Below are positions 8,243-17,172 of a stretch of DNA of 64,000 nt, piece by piece. A program made the translations under genes and the position numbers. Under the pieces are notes generated by a model. That model searched no databases. It was given only the letters and a program-made list of their open reading frames with translations, and was not told where the DNA came from. Location: positions 402,459 through 466,458 of the forward strand of contig NZ_JH992923.1 in the NCBI RefSeq assembly GCF_000315425.1. The letters run 5' to 3'. Numbering within the stretch: the first letter of the stretch is position 1; each line of letters starts with the position of its first letter. This DNA comes from Massilia timonae CCUG 45783. Lineage in GTDB: Bacteria > Pseudomonadota > Gammaproteobacteria > Burkholderiales > Burkholderiaceae_D.

Positions 8243-9652
8243 ATGACCGATACACTCGCCTTCGCCTTGGCGCGCGACGCCGGCGCGCCGCTGGCCGACC
8301 AGATCGTGAGCGCGGTGGCGGCGCGCGTCGACGAGCGCCTGCTGCGCCCCGGCGCGCGCATGCCCTCGATCCGGCGCTTCGCCGCCAGCCACGGGGTGTC
8401 GCCGTTCACCGTCGTGGCCAGCTATGACCGGCTGGTGGCGCAGGGTTACCTGGAATCGCGCCGCGGCGCCGGTTTCTTCGTGCGCGAGCGCCAGGCGCCG
8501 GCGCACAAGCCGGCATCATCGCAGCCGGCGCCGGTTCCGGCCGAACTCGACATCGCCTGGCTGGTGCGCAGCATGTTCCGCCAGGCCCCGCTCGGGCTGG
8601 CGCCGGGTTCCGGCGTGCTGCCGGCCGACTGGCTCGACGGCGCGGCGGTGGCCAATGCGCTGCGCGCGCTCAGCCGCCAGAACTGCGACGGCTTGCTCAA
8701 TTACGGTTTGCCGCACGGTTTTTTGCCATTGCGCCAGCAGCTGCAACGGACGCTGGCCGAACTCGAGATCGAGGCCGCGCCCGAGCAGCTGGTGACCACG
8801 CTGGGCGTGACCCAGGCGCTGGACCTGGTGGCGCGCGCGTTCTGCCAGCCGGGCGACACGGTGCTGGTCGACGATCCGGCCTGGTTCCTGATGTTCGGTT
8901 CGTTCGCGGCGATGGGCCTGAAGGTGGTCGGCGTGCCGCGCCTGGCCGACGGCCCCGACCTGGCGCGGCTCGAGGAGCTCGCCGCCCTGCATCGCCCGCG
9001 CCTGTTCGTCATCAACTCGGTGCTGCACAATCCCAGCTCGACCTCGGTGTCGGCGGCCAAGGCTTTCCAGGTGCTGCGCGTGGCCGAGCAGCACGACTTC
9101 CTGGTGGTCGAGGACGACATTTACTGCGGCCTGCACCCGGGCGGCGCCACCCGCCTGGCCGCGCTGGACGGCTTGCGGCGCGTGATCTACCTGGGCGGTT
9201 TTTCGAAGTCGATGGCGGCCAACCTGCGGGTCGGCTTCGTCGCCACCTCGCGCGAACGGGCCGCGCTGCTGGCCGACCGCAAGATGCTGGCCACGCTCAG
9301 CACCAGCGACATCGGCGAGCGCGTGGTCTATAAAATCCTGGCCGAGGGCCACCACCGCAAGCACCTCGATCGCGTGCGCGGCCGCCTGGATGCGGCGCGG
9401 CCGGGCGCGCTGCGCCGGCTCGAGGCGCTCGGGATGCGGGTCGACCCGGCCCCGGCGGCCGGGATGTTCCTGTGGGTCGACGTCGGCGCAGACACCAATG
9501 CGCTCACCGCGCGCGCCATGCGGCAGGACTTGCTGCTGGCGCCGGGCAGCCTGTTCTCGCCCAGCCAGCAGCCGTCGACCCGGATGCGGCTGAACCTGGC
9601 GGCGCTGCAGGATCCGGCCGTATGGCGTTTTCTCGAGGCGCGGGCCGGCTGA
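8243..9652 (+). CDS. MocR-family PLP-binding GntR-type regulator
   Basis: The 469-residue protein has an N-terminal winged helix (GARMPSIRRFAASHGVSPFTVVASYDRL is the recognition region near residues 37-64) joined by a proline/alanine linker to a full aminotransferase-like domain. The latter keeps TTLGVTQALDLVAR, DDPAWFL, NSVLHNPSSTS, VVEDDIYCGL and the PLP lysine in GGFSKSMAANLRVGF. MocR proteins sense PLP or an amino-compound through the aminotransferase domain and regulate an adjacent gene. The divergent EamA exporter is the likely target. The start ATG 8243 follows a weak purine stretch (GGTGGTGAA). Confidence 0.9.
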   Translation: MTDTLAFALARDAGAPLADQIVSAVAARVDERLLRPGARMPSIRRFAASHGVSPFTVVASYDRLVAQGYLESRRGAGFFVRERQAPAHKPASSQPAPVPAELDIAWLVRSMFRQAPLGLAPGSGVLPADWLDGAAVANALRALSRQNCDGLLNYGLPHGFLPLRQQLQRTLAELEIEAAPEQLVTTLGVTQALDLVARAFCQPGDTVLVDDPAWFLMFGSFAAMGLKVVGVPRLADGPDLARLEELAALHRPRLFVINSVLHNPSSTSVSAAKAFQVLRVAEQHDFLVVEDDIYCGLHPGGATRLAALDGLRRVIYLGGFSKSMAANLRVGFVATSRERAALLADRKMLATLSTSDIGERVVYKILAEGHHRKHLDRVRGRLDAARPGALRRLEALGMRVDPAPAAGMFLWVDVGADTNALTARAMRQDLLLAPGSLFSPSQQPSTRMRLNLAALQDPAVWRFLEARAG

Positions 9653-9657
9653 CCGGG

Positions 9658-10149
9658 TCAGCCGGCCTGCTGGGCGGGACAATCGCCGGGCTGCATGTCT
9701 CGCATCGCTTCCATGATCTGCTCGTCCGTCATGTCGCGCTTGTGGGTGGCGATCGACCACAGGTGGCCGAACGGGTCGGCGACCTGGCCGTAGCGGTCGC
9801 CCCAGAACATGTCGGCCAGTTCCATGGTCGGCCGGGCGCCGGCTTCCAGCGCCCTGGCCCACACGGCGTCGGCATCGTTCACGTACAAATGGATGGTCAC
9901 GGGCGAGCCCTTCAGGGCGAGCGGGCCCTGGCTGCCGAATTCGGGAAACGCGTCGGCCAGCATGATGGCCGAGTCGCCGATGCGCAGCTCCGCATGCATG
10001 ATCCTGCCGTCCGGTCCGGGCATACGGGCGAGCTCGACGGCGCCAAACGCTTTCTTGTAGAAGTCGATCGCTTCGCCCGCTTTGTCGCACACCAGGTGCG
10101 GGGTGACGGTACGGTAGCCTTCCGGGATGGGACGCACTGCCTGGTTCAT
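9658..10149 (-). CDS. VOC-family (PhnB-like glyoxalase/bleomycin-resistance fold) protein
   Basis: The 163-residue protein has two beta-alpha-beta-beta-beta modules. It shows HLVCDKAGEAIDFYKKAFGA, LRIGDSAIMLAD, VTIHLYVNDADAVWARALEAGA and DRYGQVADPFGHLW, the PhnB-like VOC pattern. A C-terminal tail (about 25 residues with repeated MEAMRDM) extends beyond the fold. Substrate cannot be told from sequence; many members are metal-dependent isomerases or resistance proteins. It converges with the MocR gene (5 bases between the stops) and its start faces away from htpG by about 200 bases. Confidence 0.82.
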   Translation of the reverse strand: MNQAVRPIPEGYRTVTPHLVCDKAGEAIDFYKKAFGAVELARMPGPDGRIMHAELRIGDSAIMLADAFPEFGSQGPLALKGSPVTIHLYVNDADAVWARALEAGARPTMELADMFWGDRYGQVADPFGHLWSIATHKRDMTDEQIMEAMRDMQPGDCPAQQAG

Positions 10150-10279
10150 GGTGTTCTCCTGGGTTGTGTGGATGGGGTGCTGCCATCTCCACGACGAATG
10201 GGCGGGGCAGGATTCGACATGGCGGATGCATGAAAGTGCGATTTTCTTCAGTTCATCCTATTTCTTATCAAAAAGACCT

Positions 10280-10307
10280 CTTGAAATCCTCCCTGGCATC
10301 CTTATAT
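10280..10307 (+). promoter_or_regulatory. Sigma32 (heat-shock) promoter of htpG
   Basis: CTTGAAA (10280-10286), a 14-base spacer and CTTATAT (10301-10307) fit the RpoH consensus CTTGAAA-N11-16-CCCATNT, with a perfect -35. It lies about 45 bases upstream of the htpG start. Confidence 0.6.
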
Positions 10308-10350
10308 GCCTCCGAGTCTGACCAACCCCATGTTTTTAACGAGGAACAAG

Positions 10351-12270
10351 ATGGCGAACGCCGAAAAAGAAACCCTTGGCTTCCAGGCAGAAGTAAAGCA
10401 GCTGCTGCAACTGATGATCCACTCCTTGTATTCGAACAAGGAGATCTTCCTGCGCGAACTGATCTCGAACGCGTCCGACGCGGCCGACAAGCTGCGCTTC
10501 GAGGCGATCAACAACGACGCCCTGTACGGCAACGACCATGAACTGAAGATCAAGGTTTCGTTCGACAAGGATGCGAAAACCATCACGATCTCGGACAACG
10601 GCATCGGCATGAGCCGCGACGAGGTGATCGCCCACCTGGGCACCATCGCCAAGTCGGGCACCAAGGAATTCTTCAGCAAGCTGTCGGGCGACCAGCAGCA
10701 GGACGCGGCCCTGATCGGCCAGTTCGGCGTGGGCTTCTACTCGGGCTTCATCGTGGCCGAGAAGATCGTCGTCAATACCCGCCGCGCCGGCGCCTTCGCC
10801 GAGCAGGGCGTGCGCTGGGAATCGCGCGGCGAGGGCGACTACTCGATCGAGCAGATCGAGAAGACGGGCCGCGGCACCGACGTGATCCTGCACCTGCGCG
10901 AAGGCGAGGAAGAGCTGCTGTCGTCGTGGAAGCTGAAATCGATCATCCGCAAGTATTCGGACCATATCTCGCTGCCGATCGTGATGCAGAAGGAAGAGTG
11001 GGACGAAGAGAAGAAAGAAACGGTTCTCAAGGACGAACTCGAGACCGTGAACCAGGCCAGCGCGCTGTGGGCGCGCTCGAAGAGCGACATCACCGAAGAG
11101 CAGTACCACGAGTTCTACAAGCACGTTTCGCACGACTTCCAGGACCCGCTGACCTACACCCACAACCGGGTGGAAGGCCGCAGCGAATACACCCAGCTGC
11201 TGTACGTGCCGGCGCACGCGCCGTTCGACCTGTGGGACCGCAACAAGCGCGGCGGCATCAAGCTGTACGTCAAGCGCGTGTTCATCATGGACGACGCCGA
11301 GCAGTTGATGCCGACCTACCTGCGCTTCATCAAGGGCGTGATCGACTCCGCCGACCTGCCGCTGAACGTCTCGCGCGAGATCCTGCAGGAGTCGCGCGAC
11401 GTGCGCGTGATCCGCGAAGGCTCGACCAAGCGCGTGCTGGGCATGCTCGAGGAAATGGCGAACTCCGAAGAACAGGCCGGCAAGGACAAGTACGCGACCT
11501 TCTGGAAGGAATTCGGCCAGGTGCTCAAGGAAGGCATCGGCGAGGACGCCACCAACAAGGACCGCATCGCCAAGCTGCTGCGCTTCGCTTCGACCGCCAA
11601 TGACTCGGCCGAGCAGACCGTGTCGTTCGCCGACTACGTCGGCCGCATGAAGGAAGGCCAGGACAAGATCTATTACGTCACCGCCGACAACTACCAGGCG
11701 GCGAAGAACAGCCCGCACCTCGAGATCTTCCGCAAGAAGGGCGTCGAGGTGATCCTGATGACCGACCGCGTCGACGAGTGGATGCTGTCGTTCTTCACCG
11801 AGTTCGAAGGCAAGGAACTGGTGTCGGTCGCCAAGGGCGGCCTGGACCTGGGCGCGCTGGAAGACGAGCTTGAAAAGAAGGAGCACGCCGAAACCGAAGC
11901 CGGCTACAAGGAACTGGTCGAGAGCATGAAGGGCGCCCTGGGCGAGAAGGCCAAGGACGTGCGCGTGACCTTCCGCCTGACCGACTCGCCGGCCTGCCTG
12001 GTGGCGGACGAAAACGAGTTGTCGGGCAATCTGCTGCGCATGCTGAAGGCCGCCGGGCAAGAAGCGCCGGAGTCGAAGCCGATCCTCGAGATCAACCCGA
12101 ACCACCCGCTGGTGCAGCGCCTGAAGTACGAGGACGCGAGCGGCGCGCGCTTCGCCGACTGGTCGCACATCCTGTTCGACCAGGCGACGCTGGCCGAAGG
12201 CGGCAGCCTGGCGGATCCGGCCTCGTTCGTGAAGCGCCTGAACGAGATGCTGCTGGCGGGCGGCAAATAA
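10351..12270 (+). CDS. htpG: Molecular chaperone HtpG (Hsp90)
   Basis: The 639-residue Hsp90 homologue is full length for bacterial HtpG. The N-terminal ATPase shows [35 protein letters not shown] and [11 protein letters not shown]; the middle domain has the [14 protein letters not shown] and NVSREILQE signatures. It is a cytosolic ATP-dependent chaperone. I use ATG 10351 because GAGGAAC precedes it by 4 bases and [12 protein letters not shown] is the family start. An in-frame ATG at 10306 overlaps the promoter and is rejected. A sigma32-type promoter precedes the gene and a strong terminator follows, so it is monocistronic. Confidence 0.97.
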   Translation: MANAEKETLGFQAEVKQLLQLMIHSLYSNKEIFLRELISNASDAADKLRFEAINNDALYGNDHELKIKVSFDKDAKTITISDNGIGMSRDEVIAHLGTIAKSGTKEFFSKLSGDQQQDAALIGQFGVGFYSGFIVAEKIVVNTRRAGAFAEQGVRWESRGEGDYSIEQIEKTGRGTDVILHLREGEEELLSSWKLKSIIRKYSDHISLPIVMQKEEWDEEKKETVLKDELETVNQASALWARSKSDITEEQYHEFYKHVSHDFQDPLTYTHNRVEGRSEYTQLLYVPAHAPFDLWDRNKRGGIKLYVKRVFIMDDAEQLMPTYLRFIKGVIDSADLPLNVSREILQESRDVRVIREGSTKRVLGMLEEMANSEEQAGKDKYATFWKEFGQVLKEGIGEDATNKDRIAKLLRFASTANDSAEQTVSFADYVGRMKEGQDKIYYVTADNYQAAKNSPHLEIFRKKGVEVILMTDRVDEWMLSFFTEFEGKELVSVAKGGLDLGALEDELEKKEHAETEAGYKELVESMKGALGEKAKDVRVTFRLTDSPACLVADENELSGNLLRMLKAAGQEAPESKPILEINPNHPLVQRLKYEDASGARFADWSHILFDQATLAEGGSLADPASFVKRLNEMLLAGGK

Positions 12271-12291
12271 GCCTGAGCGCGAGGTAAACAG

Positions 12292-12321
12292 AAAGCCGGG
12301 ACAGCGATGTCCCGGCTTTTT
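12292..12321 (+). terminator. Rho-independent terminator of htpG
   Basis: A long stem AAAGCCGGGACA/TGTCCCGGCTTT with a 4-base loop is followed by a run of seven T, directly after htpG. It may also serve the converging DUF3325 remnant. Confidence 0.85.
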
Positions 12322-12322
12322 T

Positions 12323-12660
12323 TCATCCCAAGCGCAGTGCCAGCGCCGCCATGCCGCCCAGCGCCGCCGCGGCAGCGGCAAGGCGCGCCGCGCGCGTCGC
12401 TATCGCCACGTCATGCGACAGCAGGCCGATCGCGATCCATGCCGCCGCCGTCAGGCAGCCGATCCACGGCACGAAGCCGTATCCCTGCGCGCGCAACGCT
12501 CGACAGTACAGCAGCGACACCAGCAGGGCCAACGCGCCGAGCGCTTGGGCGCCGCGGGCATCGCGCCAGTGGCGCTCCATCGCCAGCCCGAGCGCCAGGA
12601 AGCCGGTCACCGCCGCGGCGAGGCGGACAGGCCGAACAGCGTGGCAAGCAGCGACGGCAT
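12323..12660 (-). pseudogene. Frameshifted DUF3325 small membrane protein gene
   Basis: From ATG 12660, preceded by AAGGGGG at good spacing, the frame encodes MPSLLATLFGLSASPRR and then stops. Moving to the adjacent frame at about 12613-12625 gives a continuous hydrophobic protein to 12323 (LALGLAMERHWRDARGA, then GFVPWIGCLTAAAW) that resembles DUF3325 proteins of iron-uptake operons (LAMERH near the start, a WxGLLTAAA segment late). The total of 338 bases is not a multiple of three. Either the gene is broken or the assembly has a one-base error in this GC-rich stretch. A Fur-box-like sequence lies just upstream, which fits the family. Function is unknown. Confidence 0.55.
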
Positions 12661-12690
12661 CGCGCCCCCTTAGATTAGCGAGAATGCAAA

Positions 12691-12705
12691 TGAGAATTAT
12701 TCGCA
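12691..12705 (-). promoter_or_regulatory. Fur box upstream of the DUF3325 remnant
   Basis: TGAGAATTATTCGCA matches the 7-1-7 Fur consensus TGATAATNATTATCA at 11 of 14 defined positions. It lies 31-45 bases upstream of the DUF3325 start. Iron-replete repression is the expected effect. Confidence 0.6.
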
Positions 12706-12742
12706 GCATGATATATATGTGAACTTTATGCAATATGCAAGC

Positions 12743-13639
12743 TCAGGCCTTTCTGCGTGTGGCCAGCCAACATAGAATGGAACCGGCGCACACCATCGCC
12801 GCGCCTTGCCAGAACGCGAGCGACAGCGGCGTCTGCAGAACCAGCGCCGCCAGCGCGGCGGACAGCACGGGTATGAAGTACGAGGCGCCGGCCAGGACCG
12901 TGACGTTGCCGTGCAGGATGCCCACGTTCCAGGCCGCATAGCCGAAGCCCATGGCCGCGGCGGCCAGCGCCAGGTAGACGAGCGCGCGCAGGTCGACCCG
13001 CATCGGCTCGCCGCCGAACGCAAGGTACTTGATCCACAGCGCGGTGGCGGTCAGCATGAAGAACAGCGTGACCCCATTGCTGCCGTTGGCGATGCGCGCG
13101 GTGACGGTGCAGTAGCTGGCCCAGATCAGGGCGCCGATGAAGGCCAGGCCATAGCTGAGCGGGTTGTCGCGCACGTTCGCCGCCATCGCGGCCGGGTCCA
13201 GACCCGCGTCGCCGCCCAGCACCCAGCACACGCCGCCGATCGCCAGCGCCAGTCCGGGAGCGATCAGCCAGGTCGTCCGCTGGCCGTTGAACACGATGGC
13301 GGACACCATGGTGAAGGCCGGCCACAGGTAGTTCACCATGCCGACTTCGATCGCCTGGCGGTTGGTATTGGCGTAGCCGATCGACAGCGCCAGGCACATC
13401 TCGTAGGCGACGAACAGGAGGCTGCCCCATACCAGATAGGCGCGCGGAAACGCGCGCACCTTGCTCGGGCCGACTGTCAGCAGCAGCAGGATCGAGGCGA
13501 CCGTATAGATCAGCGCGGCGCCGCCGGTGGCGCCGAAGCTCGCGCTCACGCCGCGGATCAGGCCGACGATGGAACTCCACAACAGGATGGCAAGCAGGCC
13601 GATCAGTGTGGCCCGCGTGGTCTTGCTCGTACTGCGCAT
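12743..13639 (-). CDS. yddG: YddG-like aromatic amino acid exporter (DMT superfamily)
   Basis: The 298-residue membrane protein has ten hydrophobic segments. It resembles YddG: LLAILLWSSIVGLIRGVS at the N-terminus, ALSIGYANTNRQAIEVGMVNYLWP in helix 3-4, and LAGASYFIPVLSAALAALVL near the end. YddG exports aromatic amino acids and related compounds across the inner membrane. ATG 13639 is chosen because the hydrophobic region begins there and upstream codons are antisense to the GFA gene. It lies close (7 bases) downstream of the GFA gene on the same strand, so it may be co-transcribed. Confidence 0.85.
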   Translation of the reverse strand: MRSTSKTTRATLIGLLAILLWSSIVGLIRGVSASFGATGGAALIYTVASILLLLTVGPSKVRAFPRAYLVWGSLLFVAYEMCLALSIGYANTNRQAIEVGMVNYLWPAFTMVSAIVFNGQRTTWLIAPGLALAIGGVCWVLGGDAGLDPAAMAANVRDNPLSYGLAFIGALIWASYCTVTARIANGSNGVTLFFMLTATALWIKYLAFGGEPMRVDLRALVYLALAAAAMGFGYAAWNVGILHGNVTVLAGASYFIPVLSAALAALVLQTPLSLAFWQGAAMVCAGSILCWLATRRKA

Positions 13640-13646
13640 GCTTACG

Positions 13647-14045
13647 TCATAAGTGGCGGATCTCGGCCGGTGGCGTGATCCAGTTGTCGTTGCGTCCATC
13701 GATATGGCGCACCGGCGCGGCCAGCAGATCGGCGACCGGCAGGTCGTCCAGGCTGGCGACCGTGACGGCCACGAAAGGACCCGAGCGCGGCGCAGCGCCG
13801 GTCGAGAACACATTGATGCCGCATTCGCCGCAAAAGTGGTGACCGTCGCGCCGCGTATGGAAGCGGTATTCGCGCAAGAAGCCTTGGCCCTGCAGCAGGC
13901 GGAAGGCCGTCGGCGCGAGCTGGACGGCCCAGAAGCGCATCTTGCTGCAGATCGAGCAGTTGCACTTGACCGTGCCGAGCGCCAGGTCGATGTCGGCCGC
14001 GTAACGCACCGCGCCGCAGTGGCAGCTTCCGTGGTAGGTCTTCAT
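13647..14045 (-). CDS. GFA-family zinc protein (CENP-V/Gfa fold)
   Basis: The 132-residue protein has the GFA cysteine pattern: GSCHCGAVRY, CNCSICSK and FCGECGINVF. These bind two zinc ions. The family was named for glutathione-dependent formaldehyde-activating enzyme, but most members have no proven reaction. It starts at ATG 14045, overlapping the stop of the GNAT gene (ATGA), so it is the third gene of a tightly coupled run after the hydrolase and the GNAT. Confidence 0.9.
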   Translation of the reverse strand: MKTYHGSCHCGAVRYAADIDLALGTVKCNCSICSKMRFWAVQLAPTAFRLLQGQGFLREYRFHTRRDGHHFCGECGINVFSTGAAPRSGPFVAVTVASLDDLPVADLLAAPVRHIDGRNDNWITPPAEIRHL

Positions 14046-14569
14046 GCCTGGCGCGCCTGCCACGCGGCGCGGCCGATCTCGTACGCCAGCGTCGGACGGC
14101 CATGCCAGACTTCCTCGCCACGAAACCGCATGCCGAGTTTTTCCATGATGCGTGCCGAGCGCAGGTTGCCGGGATCGCAGATCGCGCACAGCAGCGGGAC
14201 CTCGAGTTCATCGAAGGCGAAGCGCGCCATGCGCTCGGCGGCTTCGATGGCGTAGCCGCGCCCCCAGCGGTCGGGCCGCAGGCGCCAGCCGATCTCGTGC
14301 GGGTTGGCGGGGTCTTGCGCCAGGTGCTGGATGCAGCCGGCGCCGACCAGTTCTCCCGTGTCATGTTCGATGAAATTCCACCACGAGTAGCCGATCGTCT
14401 CCCAGCGCGCCTTGACCCGGGCGATGACGGCGCGGGTTTCCTCGGGCGTCTCGGCCTGGCCGCTGATGTAGCGCATGACCTCGGGATCGCCGTTCAGCAG
14501 GCGCATGCCGTCGTAGTGCGCATCGGTCACCGGCTCGAAGCGCAGCCTTGCGCTGTGCAGGACCGTCAT
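14042..14569 (-). CDS. GNAT N-acetyltransferase (RimJ/RimL-like)
   Basis: The 175-residue acetyltransferase_3-type protein shows TARLRF-like TVLHSARLRFEPV at the start, EIGWRLRPDRWGRGYAIEAA (acetyl-CoA pyrophosphate loop with RGYA) and NLRSARIMEKLGMRF. Proteins of this type acetylate amino groups of proteins or small molecules; the acceptor is not predictable. It overlaps both neighbours by 4 bases (ATGA), indicating translational coupling. Confidence 0.9.
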   Translation of the reverse strand: MTVLHSARLRFEPVTDAHYDGMRLLNGDPEVMRYISGQAETPEETRAVIARVKARWETIGYSWWNFIEHDTGELVGAGCIQHLAQDPANPHEIGWRLRPDRWGRGYAIEAAERMARFAFDELEVPLLCAICDPGNLRSARIMEKLGMRFRGEEVWHGRPTLAYEIGRAAWQARQA

Positions 14570-15114
14570 GTGCTGGAGACCTCGTCGCAGAACTGCTCCA
14601 GCAGGCGCAGGCCTTCGGGCCAGTCGCCATGGCCCGAATCGGCATTCAGGTGGCCGGCGTCGCCGATCTCGACCAGGCGGCTGCCCCAGGCGCCGGCGAA
14701 GGCGCCCGTGCGGTCAAGGCTGGCGAAGGGATCGTTGGCGCTGGCCACCACCACGCTGGGGAAGGGCAACGGCTGCAGCGGGATCGGCGCCCAGCAATTG
14801 AGGTCGGCCGGATATGTCGCCGCCTCGACGTCGCTCGGCGCGACCAGGAAGGCGCCCGCCACCTTGAGCGGGGAGCCGGACAGCGCCCAGTGCGCGACCA
14901 GCATGCAGCCCAGGCTGTGCGCCACCAGGATCGGCGCGCCCTGGCAGTCGGCGATGGCGGCGTCCAGCTCGGCCACCCATTCGTCGCAATGGGGATTGGT
15001 CCAGTCGCGGTGCGCGGCGCGGCGCCAGTGCGGATTGCGTTCATGCCATAGCGTTTGCCAGTGGCGCGGGCCGGAATTCCACAGGCCGGGCAGGATCAGG
15101 ACATCACACTTCAT
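14566..15114 (-). CDS. RBBP9/YdeN-family alpha/beta hydrolase
   Basis: The 182-residue small serine hydrolase opens with VLILPGLWNSGPRHWQTLW, the RBBP9/YdeN start. The nucleophile elbow is AHSLGC, the acid is in SANDPFAS, and the histidine is in GHLNADSGHGDWPEG. All three catalytic residues are therefore present. Substrate unknown. Its start overlaps the end of the acyltransferase gene by 11 bases, and its end overlaps the GNAT start, so it is gene two of a four-gene run. Confidence 0.9.
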   Translation of the reverse strand: MKCDVLILPGLWNSGPRHWQTLWHERNPHWRRAAHRDWTNPHCDEWVAELDAAIADCQGAPILVAHSLGCMLVAHWALSGSPLKVAGAFLVAPSDVEAATYPADLNCWAPIPLQPLPFPSVVVASANDPFASLDRTGAFAGAWGSRLVEIGDAGHLNADSGHGDWPEGLRLLEQFCDEVSST

Positions 15115-16252
15115 CTTGCTTCTCCTTGATGGGGGCAGCGCAGGCGGGAGCCAGCCGGGCAGGGCGCCACAGCGCCGCCAGGCGCGCGAGCAGGCGCCGG
15201 AACACGTCCTTGCGCTGCTCGGTCAGCATGCCGAGCACGGCGGTCGCGACGGCCACGGCCAGGCCGAGGGCCAGCAGATCCACCATGCCGCCGGGGTCGT
15301 GCGGATACAGCGCGGGCCAGGCGATCAGCACCAGCGCATGCGACAGGTAGAGCGTCAGCGTGTACGAGGCCAGGCGCCGGATCGGCGCCGCGCAGCGCAG
15401 CAGGGCGTCGAAGCGGGCGAAGCGCGCGCAGGCGAAGTTCAGGCAGACGATCAGCCCGAACACGTAGTCGGCCAGGAAGCGGTCGGCATTCCCGAGCGTG
15501 AAGGCTTGTCCGAGCCAGGAAGCGCGGCCGGCCGCGCGCAGGGTTTCCTCGATCCCGCTGGCTTCGTAGAGCACCAGCAGGACCAGGCTGGCGATCCAGC
15601 CGAGGCGCGCCAGGGCGCATGGGAGCGCATGCCTTGCCTGCCAGTGGTAGAGCGCGACCCCGGCCAGCCAGACCGGCAGCAGCAGCCACAGTTTGATGCC
15701 CATGACGGCCAGCACCAGGCCCAGGGCCGGCAAGCGCCACGGCCCGCGCACGTAGCAGGCGACGCCGAACAGCACGTAGTACCAGACCTCGTAGTTGAGC
15801 GACCACCAGGGGCCGAGCCAGGGCGGCACTTCGGCCAGGGCCCACAGGTCGCCCAGGAACAGCAGGTGGAACGGGATGTAGAGCCAGGGCTTGGCCAGCT
15901 GGTAATGCAGGTCCATGCCGGTCATCAGGTGGCCGCGCACCAGGCTGGCGCAGGCGAAGGCCAGCAGCAGCACCGGCAGCGCCACCGAATAGATGCGGGC
16001 GGCGCGCGCCAGCGCGTATTCGCGCGCGCTCGGGCGGCGCTGCGCGGTGGTATAGGCGATCACGAAGCCCGACAGCACGAAGAAGGCCATCACCGCCTCG
16101 CGCCCGAACAGGGTCAGGTGGTCGGCGCCGGGCGCTTCCACCAGGCCGAACTGGCGCACGTGCATCGCCACGACCGCCAGCGCCGCCAGGAAGCGGACCA
16201 GGTCGAGGTAGACCGAGAACGGCTGGTCGAGTGGGGAGGGGGCGGCGCGCAT
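15104..16252 (-). CDS. Acyltransferase family 3 (OafA/YrhL-like) membrane protein
   Basis: The 382-residue integral membrane protein has about ten hydrophobic helices. Family marks are YLDLVRFLAALAVVAMHVRQFG at the N-terminus (with the RFLAALAVVxxH histidine) and LSGFVIAYTTAQRR. These proteins transfer acyl groups, often acetyl, to surface sugars or lipids. No polysaccharide genes lie nearby, so the acceptor is open. It heads a minus-strand run with the hydrolase, GNAT and GFA genes. Confidence 0.9.
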   Translation of the reverse strand: MRAAPSPLDQPFSVYLDLVRFLAALAVVAMHVRQFGLVEAPGADHLTLFGREAVMAFFVLSGFVIAYTTAQRRPSAREYALARAARIYSVALPVLLLAFACASLVRGHLMTGMDLHYQLAKPWLYIPFHLLFLGDLWALAEVPPWLGPWWSLNYEVWYYVLFGVACYVRGPWRLPALGLVLAVMGIKLWLLLPVWLAGVALYHWQARHALPCALARLGWIASLVLLVLYEASGIEETLRAAGRASWLGQAFTLGNADRFLADYVFGLIVCLNFACARFARFDALLRCAAPIRRLASYTLTLYLSHALVLIAWPALYPHDPGGMVDLLALGLAVAVATAVLGMLTEQRKDVFRRLLARLAALWRPARLAPACAAPIKEKQDEV

Positions 16253-16273
16253 GGCGTTTATATTAATGCAAAA

Positions 16274-16301
16274 CGGACCGATGGCGACGCCAACCGGTCC
16301 G
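16274..16301 (-). terminator. Terminator after kynA
   Basis: Stem CGGACCG/CGGTCCG is followed on the minus strand by TTTTGC, 11 bases beyond the kynA stop. It separates the kyn operon from the acyltransferase gene. Confidence 0.65.
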
Positions 16302-16311
16302 CCGCCGGCAG

Positions 16312-17160
16312 TCAGAGCTCGGTGCGCAGCGCGAACAGTTCCGGGAACAGCACCACGTCCAGCATCTTGCGCAGGTAGCTCACGCCGGCGGTGCCGCCGG
16401 TCCCGGTCTTGAAGCCGATGATGCGCTCGACCGTGCTGACGTGGCGGAAGCGCCAGAAGCGGAACGCCGTCTCCAGGTCGACCAGCTTTTCGGCCAGCTC
16501 GTACAGCGCCCAGTGACGGGAGGTGTCGCCATACACCTGCAGCCAGGCCGCCTTGACCGAGTCGTCGGCGCGGGTCGGCCCGGTCCAGTCGGCGTCGAGC
16601 CGCGCCGGGTCGATGGCGAAACCGCTGCGCGCCAGCAGCATCACCGCCTCGTCGTAGATCGAGGGCAGGGCCAGTTCGCGCGCAAGGATGGCATGCGCGT
16701 CAGGGGCCTTCTCGTGCACCGCCAGCAGGGCCGGGTTCTTGTTCCCGAGGATGAATTCCAGTTCGCGGTACTGGAACGACTGGAAGCCCGACGAGGCGCC
16801 CAGGTAGGGGCGGATTGCCGTGTATTCGGGCGGGGTCATGGTGGCCAGCACGTCCCATGCGTGCACCAGCTGGTCCATGATGCGCGCCACCCGCGCCAGC
16901 ATCTTGAAGGCGGGCGGCAGGTTGCCTTCGCGGATGTGGCGCCGCACCGCCTGCAGCTCGTGCAGCATCAGCTTGATCCACAGTTCGCTGGTCTGGTGCT
17001 GGATGATGAACAGCAGCTCGTTGTGATTCGGCGATCGCGGATGCTGGGCGTTCAGGATCTGGTCCAGGCCCAGGTAGTCGCCGTAGCTCATGGCTTCGCG
17101 GAAGTCCATCCTGGCGCCATGCCATTCGGCCGGCTGGCCCTCGTTCTGTTCCTTGTTCAT
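16312..17160 (-). CDS. kynA: Tryptophan 2,3-dioxygenase
   Basis: The 282-residue heme enzyme opens the indole ring of L-tryptophan to N-formylkynurenine. Family segments include [42 protein letters not shown] (heme-proximal and substrate region), [22 protein letters not shown] and the C-terminal [22 protein letters not shown], in which the proximal histidine lies. Length is normal. It follows kynU with a 12-base gap, forming a kynUA operon; a formamidase gene (kynB) is not in the window. Confidence 0.97.
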   Translation of the reverse strand: MNKEQNEGQPAEWHGARMDFREAMSYGDYLGLDQILNAQHPRSPNHNELLFIIQHQTSELWIKLMLHELQAVRRHIREGNLPPAFKMLARVARIMDQLVHAWDVLATMTPPEYTAIRPYLGASSGFQSFQYRELEFILGNKNPALLAVHEKAPDAHAILARELALPSIYDEAVMLLARSGFAIDPARLDADWTGPTRADDSVKAAWLQVYGDTSRHWALYELAEKLVDLETAFRFWRFRHVSTVERIIGFKTGTGGTAGVSYLRKMLDVVLFPELFALRTEL

Positions 17161-17172
17161 GTCGGCGCCTTG

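Noticed and set aside
14102..16378. A 758-codon plus-strand open frame
   Set aside because: It is antisense to the GNAT, hydrolase and acyltransferase genes, all of which carry clear family motifs.
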